Made by a program: the position numbers and the translations under genes
Origin: JAWUVP01 sp034112285
GTDB taxonomy: Bacteria; Pseudomonadota; Gammaproteobacteria; JABDGN01
DNA: 35,014 nt
Assembly: GCA_034112285.1 (NCBI GenBank)
Contig: JAWUVP010000017.1
Coordinates: 1 to 35,014, forward strand
Direction of reading: 5' to 3'
In this document: positions 15,400-24,011 of the stretch, in pieces
How positions within the stretch are numbered: the stretch's first letter is position 1
How the letters are laid out: the number at the start of each line of letters is the position of its first letter
The notes under the pieces: generated by a model
The model's input: the letters and a program-made list of their open reading frames with translations, nothing else
Databases searched by the model: none
Told to the model about the DNA's origin: nothing

Positions 15400-18300
15400 C
15401 TAAATCTCTCCTAACATCAACTGTCCAGCCTTATAATCCTTCTTCCCACTCCCAAGCTTAGGCAATGCCTCAACCTGCACAAACGCAGTCGGTATCATTA
15501 AATTATTACACCCTGCAGCCTGCATTGCTTGGCGAACAATCTGGGTATCAATTTCACCGGTATGTAGCATAACAATTTTTTCGCCTTTTTTTACATCTGC
15601 CTTGGCTAAAGCCATCACATCAATGTCACTATTATTAACGGCCATTGCAACATGCTGCTCAACGGACGATAAACTCACCATTTCACCGCCGATTTTGGCA
15701 AAGCGTGAATAGCGGTCCACAATGGTTAAGAAGCCGTCTTCGTCTAGCTTGCCTTTGTCGCCGGTGATATACCAAGTGACGTCGCCATCGGGAATTAAGA
15801 CTTGTTGGGTTTTTTCGGGGTTATTTAAGTAGCCTTTCATGACTTGTGTGCCGCCAATTAAAATCATACCTTCAGTGTTTGAGGGCAGAGCGTCTAGTGT
15901 GTCGGGGTCTACAATTTTGAATGCCGTGCCGGGTAAGGGTAGGCCAACGGTGCCCGGTTTGTTGGTGATTTGTTCATGCCAATCTTTAGCATTCAAGGCA
16001 TTGGGTAGGTTTGAACTCGCAACCGGCGCCACTTCAGTTGTGCCATAGCCCTCGTAAATATCGACGTTAAATTTATTTTTAAAGTCGTCATGGGTTTGCT
16101 GATTCAATTTTTCTGCGCCGGCAATCACTAAGCGTAAGGTGCTCAGCATTTGAGGTAAGACTTTTTTATTACGACAATACATGCCCAGAAATGTTGAAGT
16201 GGCACACATGACCGTAACTTTTTTCTTGTGAATTAACCGAGAAATTTTGCCCACGTCGGTAGGATCAGGGTAGCAAACCACGGGCGTGCCTTCTAATAAC
16301 GGCATGATAGTGGTAGCGGTTAAGCCAAAAGCGTGAAATAACGGCAAGGTGCTTAACATCCGGTCATGTTTTTCAATATTAAACACGCTGGAAATTTGTT
16401 TCGCGTTACCAATAATATTGCGGTGTGATAACTCAATACCTTTGGGGTCGGCTTCACTGCCACTGCTAAATAAAATAGCGGCGGTGTCTTGATTGCTTTG
16501 TTTGCGTAACAATAAAAGTTTTAATAACCAGAAAGGGAGTATGCGTGTAAAAAGTAAATTTTTCACAATCGAAACTTTACTGGTTGGGGTTTTTAAGGTT
16601 TCAATATATATGGGTTTAGCCTCGTTTAATAACGAGCTTAAATCATAACCGCGGGTATGGAGTTTATCGACAAAAGGGTGTGCGGTAATGATAGTTTTTA
16701 AGTTGGCTTGTCGGGTGGCTGCCAGCAAACTTTTTTCACCTGCGGTGTAGTTTAAATTAACCACGGTTTTGCCCATTAAAAAGCAGGTTAAATTGGCAAT
16801 GATGCCTGCTGCACCTGCAGGTAATAAAATGCCGATGTTTTGTTGGCCCAGCAATTGAGGTTGTAAGCGTTTGCGCATGTACAACACGGTTGAAAACAAT
16901 TGCGCTTGGTTTAGCTCAATCCCCATGCCATCTATAATGCTGATAGAGCTGGGCATTTGTTTGACACGTTGTAACCAGGCGCTGGCAATGGTGCCGTGCG
17001 CGGCAATATTCTTTTTCCAAGCGATGGTTGATAATTGTGTCACCGCTTGTTTAATAGCTTTGGCATCGGTGTTATCCGGCAAGGCTGAGCCATAACTCAT
17101 GCTGATTTTGCGTTGACGAATTTTGGTTAATTCTTTATAGAACTTGGTGGCATAGGAGCTGGAGGTTCCCCATAAACCCGATAGATAAAAGGGCACTAGC
17201 TGTGCGCCACTGTCTTGTGCTGCACGTTCAAACCCGGAATGAAAGTGACCTAATTGCCCATTTTGGCACAGGCGACCTTCAGGGAAGAGGGCAACCACAT
17301 CACCGCCTTTTAAGGCATGATGAATCGTGCTTAGCGCTTCTTTACTGGCGCCGCTGGAAATAGGAATAACGCCCATACGCTTTAAAAGCCAATGCAAATA
17401 CCAGGCTTCATAAATTGCACGTTCCATCACAAAGCGCACTGGGCGTGATGATGAAATTTGTATAATTGCCCAGTCAATAAAACTAGTATGGTTGCCCAGC
17501 AATAATACGCCACCGGTTAAGGGCAGGTTATCTAGGCCATCTACACGTAAACGAAAAAACTTACTGGCAATAAAGGAGAGCACAAAGCGGATTAACGCCT
17601 GAGGAAATTTAATAATGGCATAAACTGTGGCGCCAATGGCCACCAGGACTAAGCCAAACAAAAAGTAGCGAATATTGCCATTTAAGCTAGCATAGAGCAT
17701 ATTAATAACTAAAAAGCTAAGCATAAACACGGTTTGCACAAAATTATTGGCGGCCATGGTTTTGCCTAGTTTATTATTGTCGGCATGATATTGAATTAAC
17801 GAATTTAAAGGCACCACTAACATGCCACCAAAAATACCGTATACAAAAAACAGACATAAAATAAGCGTGTGATTAGTGAACAAGCTTAAGGTCAGCAAAA
17901 TAGTGGTCATGCCAATTGCCGCTGCAGGAATGAGCCCTGACTCAATAAAGCCGCGTGATACTTTACCAGCATAGCTGGCACCAAACAAAATGCCCAAACC
18001 ACCCAAGCCTAAAGCCGCTTGCACATACACTGCGCTGGGATCACCGGCAAAGGCTTTTAAGTAGGCACCATAACTGGCCAACAACACTTGGTTAATACCC
18101 CAAAATAAACCTAATCCTATAATGCATAAAAACACTAGTGGTGAGCGGGTAGCTTGTTTCAAGTATTGTTTTAAATAGTGCCCACGCACGTAGTGATTTA
18201 ATGTGTATTCACTGTGCGGGTCGGCGGCAGGTTTTTGCGGAATCATAAAGGTTAACGCCGCTTCACAACATGAAAAAAAGATGAGCACAAACCCGGCCGG

Positions 18301-18846
18301 TGCAAACGCTTGCATAATGGCGTGTTTATTGGTGCTGTGTAATAAATTATGGCTATGAAGGTAATGATCAAATATCAACGAAAAGATAAAGGTGCCGGCT
18401 AATATGGCCATTATAGCGGTGGTTTGCACCACGGCATTGGCTGGGGCAATATTGGCTTTACCGAATAACTCTTTAATATAGCCATATTTTGCTGGCGAAT
18501 TAAATGCACTTTGTGTGGCTAGGAGTAAAGTGGTAAAAAACGCGACGTAAAAATAACCCTGAAAATAACTCCAGGTGGCTAGCATGGTTAATGGAATGGC
18601 CGCCGCTGCAGTAATGCGCAAGATACGCACTTTTTTGAATTTGTCGGCAATAAAGCCAGAAGGGGTAAAGAGTAATAAATACGGCAATAAAATAAACGCA
18701 TTAATAATAGAAGACATTAAAGAAAAATGATTGGCGCTGGAGGTTTGATACAAAGTATTTTGAATCAAAATTTTGTGGCCTAAATCCACAAAAGCATTGA
18801 AGAATATAATACAGATATAAGGTAAAAAGCCTTTAAGTCGTAACAT
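15400..18846 (-). CDS. trifunctional LplT-PlsC-Aas fusion (lysophospholipid transporter / acyltransferase / acyl-ACP synthetase)
   Basis: 1148-aa membrane protein with three modules. Residues about 1-415 are an MFS transporter like LplT (about 12 helices). Residues about 430-615 are a PlsC acyltransferase with NHTSFID (HX4D) near 453 and FPEGRL near 521. Residues about 630-1148 are an AMP-forming acyl ligase with SSGSEADPKG near 795, YGTTEVAPV near 940, the TGDKG...DEDGFLTIVDR hinge and the C-terminal lysine loop LGSGKKDYKAG. In E. coli LplT and Aas are adjacent separate proteins that flip lysophospholipid inward and re-acylate it with acyl-ACP. Here all steps are on one chain. It faces the PTPS gene across an inverted repeat and is divergent from an XRE regulator. 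Confidence 0.92.
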   Translation of the reverse strand: MLRLKGFLPYICIIFFNAFVDLGHKILIQNTLYQTSSANHFSLMSSIINAFILLPYLLLFTPSGFIADKFKKVRILRITAAAAIPLTMLATWSYFQGYFYVAFFTTLLLATQSAFNSPAKYGYIKELFGKANIAPANAVVQTTAIMAILAGTFIFSLIFDHYLHSHNLLHSTNKHAIMQAFAPAGFVLIFFSCCEAALTFMIPQKPAADPHSEYTLNHYVRGHYLKQYLKQATRSPLVFLCIIGLGLFWGINQVLLASYGAYLKAFAGDPSAVYVQAALGLGGLGILFGASYAGKVSRGFIESGLIPAAAIGMTTILLTLSLFTNHTLILCLFFVYGIFGGMLVVPLNSLIQYHADNNKLGKTMAANNFVQTVFMLSFLVINMLYASLNGNIRYFLFGLVLVAIGATVYAIIKFPQALIRFVLSFIASKFFRLRVDGLDNLPLTGGVLLLGNHTSFIDWAIIQISSSRPVRFVMERAIYEAWYLHWLLKRMGVIPISSGASKEALSTIHHALKGGDVVALFPEGRLCQNGQLGHFHSGFERAAQDSGAQLVPFYLSGLWGTSSSYATKFYKELTKIRQRKISMSYGSALPDNTDAKAIKQAVTQLSTIAWKKNIAAHGTIASAWLQRVKQMPSSISIIDGMGIELNQAQLFSTVLYMRKRLQPQLLGQQNIGILLPAGAAGIIANLTCFLMGKTVVNLNYTAGEKSLLAATRQANLKTIITAHPFVDKLHTRGYDLSSLLNEAKPIYIETLKTPTSKVSIVKNLLFTRILPFWLLKLLLLRKQSNQDTAAILFSSGSEADPKGIELSHRNIIGNAKQISSVFNIEKHDRMLSTLPLFHAFGLTATTIMPLLEGTPVVCYPDPTDVGKISRLIHKKKVTVMCATSTFLGMYCRNKKVLPQMLSTLRLVIAGAEKLNQQTHDDFKNKFNVDIYEGYGTTEVAPVASSNLPNALNAKDWHEQITNKPGTVGLPLPGTAFKIVDPDTLDALPSNTEGMILIGGTQVMKGYLNNPEKTQQVLIPDGDVTWYITGDKGKLDEDGFLTIVDRYSRFAKIGGEMVSLSSVEQHVAMAVNNSDIDVMALAKADVKKGEKIVMLHTGEIDTQIVRQAMQAAGCNNLMIPTAFVQVEALPKLGSGKKDYKAGQLMLGEI

Positions 18847-18978
18847 GTTTGTCTCGCTAGTTAGTAGTGAATGCTGAGCATAGAACCATGGTTAATATCA
18901 CGCAACCATTTTGTTGGTTGTTGCAATATTTACTCCAAAAGGTATTATATATTGATACTTTTGTTTCAAGAGGCACAA

Positions 18979-19710
18979 ATGACGCAAATTACCCGAATTG
19001 TAAAGCTTGTTAAGCAGCAACTCAAGGCAAGTAACCATAATTATGCAGATATTGCTGCGTATTTAGGCTTGTCTGAGGCCAGTATTAAGCGCATGTTTTC
19101 GCAGCAAGATTTTTCACTCAGCCGGCTAGAGGCCATTTGTGAGCTGTTGGATATGGAATTGTTGGATGTGATGTATTTGGCGCGACAGCAGCGCGAGGAG
19201 ATTGTGCAGTTAACTTTGGCGCAAGAGCAAGATATTGTGGCGAGTGATGGCTTAATGTTGGTGCTGATTTGCGTGTTAAGTCATTGGCGCCTAGAAGACA
19301 TGCTGAATCACTATCAGCTCAGTAAGGCGGCGATTATTCAACAATTGCTTTGCCTTGATAAGCTGGGGATTATTGAGCTGCTGCCGAACAATAAAATAAA
19401 GCTTCGCATTGCTTCATCGTTCGAGTGGATACCCGGCGGGCCGATTCAGCGCTTTTTTCAACAGCAACTACAAGCTGAGTTCTTTAACACCCACTTTAAA
19501 GCCGATGCCGAGCTATTTATCTGTAAAAATGGCATGTTGAGTATGGATAAGTTGTTACTGCTACAAGCGGCTATGCGTAAGTTGGCCGCGCAATTTTTAA
19601 CCCTGAGTGCAGAAGATGCACATCAGCCCGTGGCACAGCGACAAGGTTGCGCTTTAGTGTTGGCCGTGCGGCCGTGGGTGCCGGCTTTATTCGATCAATA
19701 TAAGCGCTAG
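18979..19710 (+). CDS. XRE-family helix-turn-helix regulator
   Basis: 243-aa protein with an N-terminal Cro/C1-type HTH (about residues 15-65: NYADIAAYLGLSEASIKRMFSQQDFSLSRLEAICELLDME) and a longer C-terminal part of about 170 residues without a recognised ligand domain. That part contains a winged-helix-like stretch (LEDMLNHYQLSKAAIIQQLLCLDKLGIIEL). ATG 18979 was chosen because AAGAGG lies 5 nt upstream. The open frame extends 36 codons further up, but those residues look non-coding and would overlap the promoter region. Divergent from the phospholipid-remodelling gene, which could be its target. Probably a DNA-binding repressor or activator. Confidence 0.82.
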   Translation: MTQITRIVKLVKQQLKASNHNYADIAAYLGLSEASIKRMFSQQDFSLSRLEAICELLDMELLDVMYLARQQREEIVQLTLAQEQDIVASDGLMLVLICVLSHWRLEDMLNHYQLSKAAIIQQLLCLDKLGIIELLPNNKIKLRIASSFEWIPGGPIQRFFQQQLQAEFFNTHFKADAELFICKNGMLSMDKLLLLQAAMRKLAAQFLTLSAEDAHQPVAQRQGCALVLAVRPWVPALFDQYKR

Positions 19711-19844
19711 GGAGATTGCTGCATTTTCACTTGTTGTGCATTATCGTGGCTATCATCATTATCATCAGCTGTAAGGCTACCCCACATGCCAAGCAGGCCA
19801 GCTGTACAGAGTGTTACCAATAAAATTTTCAAAGTATCTTTCAT
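19707..19844 (-). CDS. small 45-aa single-pass membrane or secreted peptide
   Basis: Open frame of 45 codons on the minus strand: MKDTLKILLVTLCTAGLLGM, then W, G, S, followed by an acidic/His stretch (DDNDDSHDN) and a Gln-rich end. The N-terminus has a Lys followed by a hydrophobic run of about 16 residues, as in a signal peptide or membrane anchor. The Cys at 13 is not in a proper lipobox. Its stop overlaps the stop region of the convergent XRE gene by 3 nt. Only a weak ribosome site is seen. I do not recognise the family. It could be a chance frame, but the composition looks protein-like. Confidence 0.45.
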   Translation of the reverse strand: MKDTLKILLVTLCTAGLLGMWGSLTADDNDDSHDNAQQVKMQQSP

Positions 19845-20086
19845 ACACGCACGCCTATCTAGTTCATGTCAGATAATTCAGTTAAGTATGGCACACCAGT
19901 GAGCCTTCGCCAGTTTTGTTGGGTTTATTTTGCGTTAAGTGGGTTAATTGGTAGACACTCACGGGTTATCCCTGGCATAGTAAAGCTAGTTCTTAAGGCG
20001 TTGCAAGTCACAACTTGGCCACCAACGATTTAAGTTTAATATCTATCAGCTAGGCTGATAACCCATTATGGCGTCCCATCCCCCCG
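19845..20086. other. gene-free stretch upstream of the 281-aa gene
   Basis: No convincing gene. The only structure seen is the hairpin or operator TATCAGC-TAG-GCTGATA at 20044-20060, a perfect 7-bp inverted repeat with a 3-nt centre, 26 nt before the next ATG. Confidence 0.5.
20044..20060 (+). promoter_or_regulatory. short palindrome before the 281-aa gene
   Basis: TATCAGC / GCTGATA with TAG centre, perfect over 7 bp. Position fits an operator or a 5'-UTR hairpin. No flanking -35/-10 pair could be assigned with confidence. Confidence 0.4.
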
Positions 20087-20932
20087 ATGATCAAATCTTG
20101 TCGTAACCGCATAGAGAACTGCTTTGAAGTATTCGATTCAAAATTAGGAAGCACATATTGTTTCAAATGCTCGAATAATTTTATCGTAGAGGGCCAGGTC
20201 ACACCGCTGAAAATTGGCTTTGAGCTGGATTGTTCGATTGTGAATATCGTGCCGTTTAATGACGAATTACTGGCTCAAATAACGGGCTTGTTTTTCACCG
20301 ACAAAATACGTATCCCCTATTTGGAAAAAGAAACGGATCAAGTGCAGCAGGGTAGACGTTTGATAATGCAGTACAAAGATAATCAGGATAAATTTGTATC
20401 CCTTGTAGCAATATGCCGTGCGGACATTCACAAGGGGACGGCAGGTGAGGCCATTTTTTTTGCTAAGTTAACTTGGCTTGCCTTTCTTTATGAGTTAGAT
20501 GTTATTCGGTTAGAAGCTGAACGTGTACCTTCAATACAATGTGATGAAGCGGACAAGAATGTATGCAATTTTGGTGGGAAAGATAAGGTTCCATTATTGT
20601 CGCGCGGGCTTGGAAAACTGTTTACAGTGGGGGAATGTAAGTTAATTTGTGATGGCGTTGAGGCCTATGAGCGTGTCCCTTATCACCCTGTCGAGAACAA
20701 GCGTTACTTCGCTATTTTACGAAACTTTCTGCAACGACAAGTCGCTATGCCTTTGCGAAGAGATTATCCCAAAATGCAAGCTGAGTTGGTGTTTGAAGCG
20801 CGCTTATCCGTGGCGGGGTTTGATCTGGATAAGCGCGGTCAAATTTTACAGAGGCTTTGTGGAAAAGCTTTTTTTGAGGTTACTCAGCCAAGAGCTGCTA
20901 AGCGAAGCAAAGGCCCCCCTGCGCAGTCATGA
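20087..20932 (+). CDS. hypothetical protein, unrecognised
   Basis: 281-aa open frame, no family recognised. It has no signal peptide or clear membrane segment. Visible features: a Cys-x2-Cys near the N-terminus (YCFKCS), further scattered Cys, a mixed alpha/beta middle (RRLIMQYKDNQDKFVSLVAI, FFAKLTWLAFLYELDVIRLE) and a basic tail RAAKRSKGPP. No good ribosome site precedes the ATG, so the start or even expression is uncertain. Its composition and intergenic setting suggest an accessory gene. The plus-strand sugar transporter gene begins 74 nt after the stop. A role cannot be inferred. Confidence 0.55.
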   Translation: MIKSCRNRIENCFEVFDSKLGSTYCFKCSNNFIVEGQVTPLKIGFELDCSIVNIVPFNDELLAQITGLFFTDKIRIPYLEKETDQVQQGRRLIMQYKDNQDKFVSLVAICRADIHKGTAGEAIFFAKLTWLAFLYELDVIRLEAERVPSIQCDEADKNVCNFGGKDKVPLLSRGLGKLFTVGECKLICDGVEAYERVPYHPVENKRYFAILRNFLQRQVAMPLRRDYPKMQAELVFEARLSVAGFDLDKRGQILQRLCGKAFFEVTQPRAAKRSKGPPAQS

Positions 20933-21006
20933 GATGGTTTGATTTACCCGGGCAAATCGCGTAATATCGCGTTGTTTTTACGGGCAAATCATCAAGGAAT
21001 CACTAT

Positions 21007-22008
21007 ATGTTTTTACTTCATAGCTATGCAGCAGCAGTCGTGTTTTGTTTGGTTACCATGTTGTGTTGGGGCTCTTGGGCCAATACACAGAAATTAGTAA
21101 AAAAATCGTCTTCTTTTCAGTTGTTTTATTGGGATTATAGCATTGGCGTTTTTATCCTGGCCTTAATTGCTGCGTTCACGCTTGGCAGCACCGGCCATGA
21201 AGGGCGAGGCTTTCTAGCCGACCTTGCCGGGGCGCACAGCCATAATTTATGGTACGCCTTTATTGGCGGCATACTCTTTAACATCGCTAACATTTTATTG
21301 GTGCTAGCCATCGACATAGCAGGCATGAGTGTGGCGTTTCCGGTGGCTATTGGCCTGGGCTTAGTTTTAGGCGTGATTTCTAATTATATTTTGGCACCTA
21401 TCGGCAGCATTACCTTTTTAGCGATTGGGGTGATATTGGTGATTTGTGCCATGCTGTTTTCAGCTAAGGCGTATGCAAGCTTAAAACAAACACAACATCA
21501 GCAGAGCAAAAAAGGCATGATGATCGCGGTGATTGCCGGTTTATTAATGGGCTTTTTCTACCCGTTTGTTGCTGCCTCTATGGCCAAAAATTATGCCATG
21601 CCTGCGCCGGGCATGCTGACGCCTTATACAGCGTTAGTTATATTTTCTGTTGGTATTTTAGTTTCGAATTTAGTACTCAACACCTGGATGATGAAAAAGC
21701 CAATGATAGGTGAGCCAGTAACGTATAAACAATATTTCCAGCAACGTTTTCTAACACATTTCATCGGTATTTTAGGTGGTGCTATTTGGAGCCTAGGCAT
21801 TTTATGCAACTTGCTCGCGGCCGAAAAAGCCGGCTATGCTATTTCATATGGCCTAGGGCAGGGTGCCACTATGATTGCCGCTTTTTGGGGAGTGTTTATT
21901 TGGAAGGAATTTAAAGGTGCAGATAAAAAAGTTAATACTTTATTAGCCTTAATGTTTCTTTGTTATTTATTGGGCTTAATTGCCATTGTTGTTTCAAGGT
22001 TTTGGTAA
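21007..22008 (+). CDS. GRP/DMT-type sugar transporter, probable ribose uptake
   Basis: 333-aa integral membrane protein with about ten predicted helices, of the glucose/ribose uptake (GRP, RhaT-like DMT superfamily) family. The first helix region CFCLVTMLCWGSWANTQK-like pattern (here VFCLVTMLCWGSWANTQKL), followed by LFYWDYSIGV and the VAFPVAIGLGLVLGVISNYI region, is typical of this family. The ribokinase gene starts 2 nt after the stop, so I infer the substrate is ribose or a related pentose, by analogy with RbsU-RbsK pairs in Firmicutes. Inner membrane, secondary transport. Ribosome site is AAGGAA, 7 nt before the ATG. Confidence 0.85.
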   Translation: MFLLHSYAAAVVFCLVTMLCWGSWANTQKLVKKSSSFQLFYWDYSIGVFILALIAAFTLGSTGHEGRGFLADLAGAHSHNLWYAFIGGILFNIANILLVLAIDIAGMSVAFPVAIGLGLVLGVISNYILAPIGSITFLAIGVILVICAMLFSAKAYASLKQTQHQQSKKGMMIAVIAGLLMGFFYPFVAASMAKNYAMPAPGMLTPYTALVIFSVGILVSNLVLNTWMMKKPMIGEPVTYKQYFQQRFLTHFIGILGGAIWSLGILCNLLAAEKAGYAISYGLGQGATMIAAFWGVFIWKEFKGADKKVNTLLALMFLCYLLGLIAIVVSRFW

Positions 22009-22010
22009 TT

Positions 22011-22943
22011 ATGTCGCACAATATTCTTGTTATAGGCAGCTCGAACACTGACATGGTGGTTCAGGTGCCAAATCTACCCGCAGCCGGCGAAACAATTTTA
22101 GGCGGTGTTTTTCAACAAGCTTCCGGTGGTAAGGGGGCCAACCAAGCCGTAGCCGCTAAACGCTGTGGCGGCCAAGTGGCCTTGCTAGCGTGTGTGGGTG
22201 ATGACAGCCTAGGTGAGGCGGTGCTAAAGGCTTATCAAGCTGATGGCATTGATGTGAGCGCGGTGGTGGTGGATCCAAAGGCCAAATCAGGCGTGGCAAT
22301 CATCATGGTTAATAAAGACGGCGAGAATAGCATTGCCGTGGCTTCTGGTGCTAACGATTGTTTGACGGTGGAACATATTGAGAAAAATAAAGCCTTAATT
22401 GAGCAAGCCAAGGTGATTCTATTCCAGCTAGAAACCCCATTACCGACTATTGAAAAAGCCATTGCCCTTGCAGCCGCGGCGAATAAAATCATTATTTTAA
22501 ATCCTGCTCCCGCGCAAGCACTTTCTGACAGATTACTGAGTCAAATAAGCCTACTCACGCCCAATGAAACCGAGGCGAGTTTACTAACCGGCATTGCAGT
22601 GTGCGATGCAACCAGCGCAAAAAAAGCCGCTCAGTGCTTGCTGCTAAAAGGCGTGCAGCAAGTGATTATAACCATGGGTGAGCTGGGTGTGTTTTATATG
22701 GATGCAAAGCAAGCACAGATGTTTCCGGCATTCAACGTAAAGGCTACCGATTCAACGGCCGCCGGCGACACCTTCAATGGTGCATTGGCCGCAGTGCTGG
22801 CCAACCAAGAAGAGATATTTTCCTGCATCCATTTTGCCCAAGCTGCTGCAGCACTCTCGGTGCAAAAATCTGGCGCGCAGCCATCTATACCTTGCAAGCA
22901 AGAGGTGATGGACTTTCTAGCATCTAGGCCGTTAACAAGCTAA
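22011..22943 (+). CDS. rbsK: ribokinase
   Basis: 310-aa PfkB-family sugar kinase: ATP plus D-ribose to ribose-5-phosphate, feeding the pentose phosphate pathway. Sugar-binding start NILVIGSSNTDMVVQV, signature 1 GGKGANQAVAAKRCGG, NPAPA, and signature 2 DSTAAGDTFNGALAA with the catalytic Asp in GDTF. Start chosen at ATG 22011, which gives the standard N-terminus. An upstream in-frame start would lie inside the transporter gene. Length is normal (about 305). It forms an operon with the transporter and is closed by a hairpin at 23118-23144. Confidence 0.95.
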   Translation: MSHNILVIGSSNTDMVVQVPNLPAAGETILGGVFQQASGGKGANQAVAAKRCGGQVALLACVGDDSLGEAVLKAYQADGIDVSAVVVDPKAKSGVAIIMVNKDGENSIAVASGANDCLTVEHIEKNKALIEQAKVILFQLETPLPTIEKAIALAAAANKIIILNPAPAQALSDRLLSQISLLTPNETEASLLTGIAVCDATSAKKAAQCLLLKGVQQVIITMGELGVFYMDAKQAQMFPAFNVKATDSTAAGDTFNGALAAVLANQEEIFSCIHFAQAAAALSVQKSGAQPSIPCKQEVMDFLASRPLTS

Positions 22944-23280
22944 GAAATGCAAGATGTTAAGTTTAAAGCCGGGGAAGCTAAGTGTTTATCGCCTTAGCCA
23001 GAGCGGGATGGGGTGAGGGTATCTTCATTCTAATATAGCGAAGTACTTTTCTCCTGATTCTTGTCTCAACTCACACAAGCTGGATGTGGGCGCTTAAAAC
23101 ACCTTATTTAAGGCAAAAAAACACCCGCACTAGGCAGGTGTTTTGTTTTGATTAGTGTAAGCTATCTAATGATTGTTCAATTGAAAACTTTGCGGCCTGT
23201 TTTGCTTTGCTGTAACACTGTTGGGTGAAACGACTTTTGCAAAATTGGCTATGGCGACACATCCGCGCCATGTATTAATA
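22944..23280. other. gap between rbsK and csp
   Basis: No clear gene. It holds the bidirectional terminator at 23118-23144. A 39-codon minus-strand frame (23271-23152, starting MARMCRHSQF) lies just after csp but has no ribosome site, so I do not call it. Confidence 0.5.
23118..23144. terminator. bidirectional terminator between rbsK and csp
   Basis: AAAACACC / GGTGTTTT, 8-bp perfect stem with an 11-nt loop. T-rich 3' flank (TTTTGTTTT) for the plus strand and an A run on the left acting as a T run for the minus strand. It serves convergent rbsK (plus) and csp (minus). Confidence 0.75.
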
Positions 23281-23472
23281 TTAGGCTAGGCTAACATTAA
23301 CAGCGTTTAGTCCTTTTTTGCCTTCTTCAACATCAAAAGAAACTTTATCGCCTTCTCTGATTTCACAGCCATTAAGACCATTAGCATGAACAAAAACATC
23401 TTTACCGTCTTCAGGTGTTATGAATCCAAATCCTTTCGCATCATTAAAAAATTTAACTGTACCAGTTGTCAT
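23281..23472 (-). CDS. cold-shock domain protein (CspA family)
   Basis: 63-aa single cold-shock domain. RNP1 KGFGFI and RNP2 VFVH are intact, with TGTVKFFNDAKGFGFI at the N-terminus. It is slightly shorter than CspA (about 70 aa). RNP2 is followed by ANGLNG rather than the usual FSAI. Binds single-stranded RNA/DNA and destabilises RNA secondary structure. Ribosome site AAAGG lies 9 nt upstream in a very A/T-rich leader (TATATATAT before the ATG). Whether it is cold-inducible cannot be told from the sequence. Confidence 0.93.
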   Translation of the reverse strand: MTTGTVKFFNDAKGFGFITPEDGKDVFVHANGLNGCEIREGDKVSFDVEEGKKGLNAVNVSLA

Positions 23473-24011
23473 ATATATATACCTTTATTTCATTAATTTA
23501 ATTGTTGCATACTCTCAAATTGAGTATATGCAGCGTGATAATACCACCGTAACCTCAATTGTGCTAATAAAATTACAACTATATTCAAAATAGTTGCTGC
23601 TGCTAACGGGGCGTGTTGCCAACCGTGCAGTCTTAACTAGAGGATATGCGCGTTATAGGTACCATTATGCTGCAAGTGAGGGCTCATTAGGCTGGTAGTA
23701 TAGTGTCTATTATTACTAAATTTGCTCGTTTGAAAAAAGTACGTCGTTGCAAGGAGCGTAGCGACGCAGCAATCTTCTGGACAACGCTGAATTTAAGAGA
23801 TTGTCCTGTGGCCTCGGGTGCGCGTCGCAACGCTCCTCGCAACGACGATATGGGAGGGAAAGTCATGATTTAAAACTTTTCTAGTTGTAGTTTGTAGACT
23901 TTTAATAGCGCGTACGGCCCAAATTTCTTAGTCAAGCCTCAATCTGTTAATGTTCAGTTAATATACAATGTCTATATATTAAGTAAATAATAATAAGAAA
24001 AAAAGAATATC
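23473..24011. other. 539-nt intergenic region between csp and the RCC1 gene
   Basis: No gene seen. It contains the divergent leaders of csp (minus) and the RCC1 gene (plus), plus the best-preserved copy of the dispersed palindromic repeat at 23742-23847. The A/T-rich stretch at 23955-24000 (TTAATATACAATG, TATATATTAAG) is a plausible promoter for the RCC1 gene. Confidence 0.6.
23742..23847. repeat. dispersed palindromic repeat, best-preserved copy
   Basis: 25-nt arms, 23742-23766 and 23823-23847, complementary except at two positions (CGTCGTTGCAAGGAGCG... against CGTCGCAACGCTCCTCGC...). The core carries GCAATCTTCTGG and AGAGATTGTCC. The copies at 8481-8557 and 31112-31221 share the same arms. 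It looks like a non-autonomous, MITE-like intergenic repeat. Confidence 0.8.

Noticed and set aside
18871..18978. 36-codon N-terminal extension of the XRE regulator
   Set aside because: No ribosome site at 18871, residues look non-coding, and AAGAGG sits just before ATG 18979.
23152..23271. 39-aa Cys-containing minus-strand frame after csp
   Set aside because: No ribosome site and no recognisable family; likely chance, though position after csp was noted.
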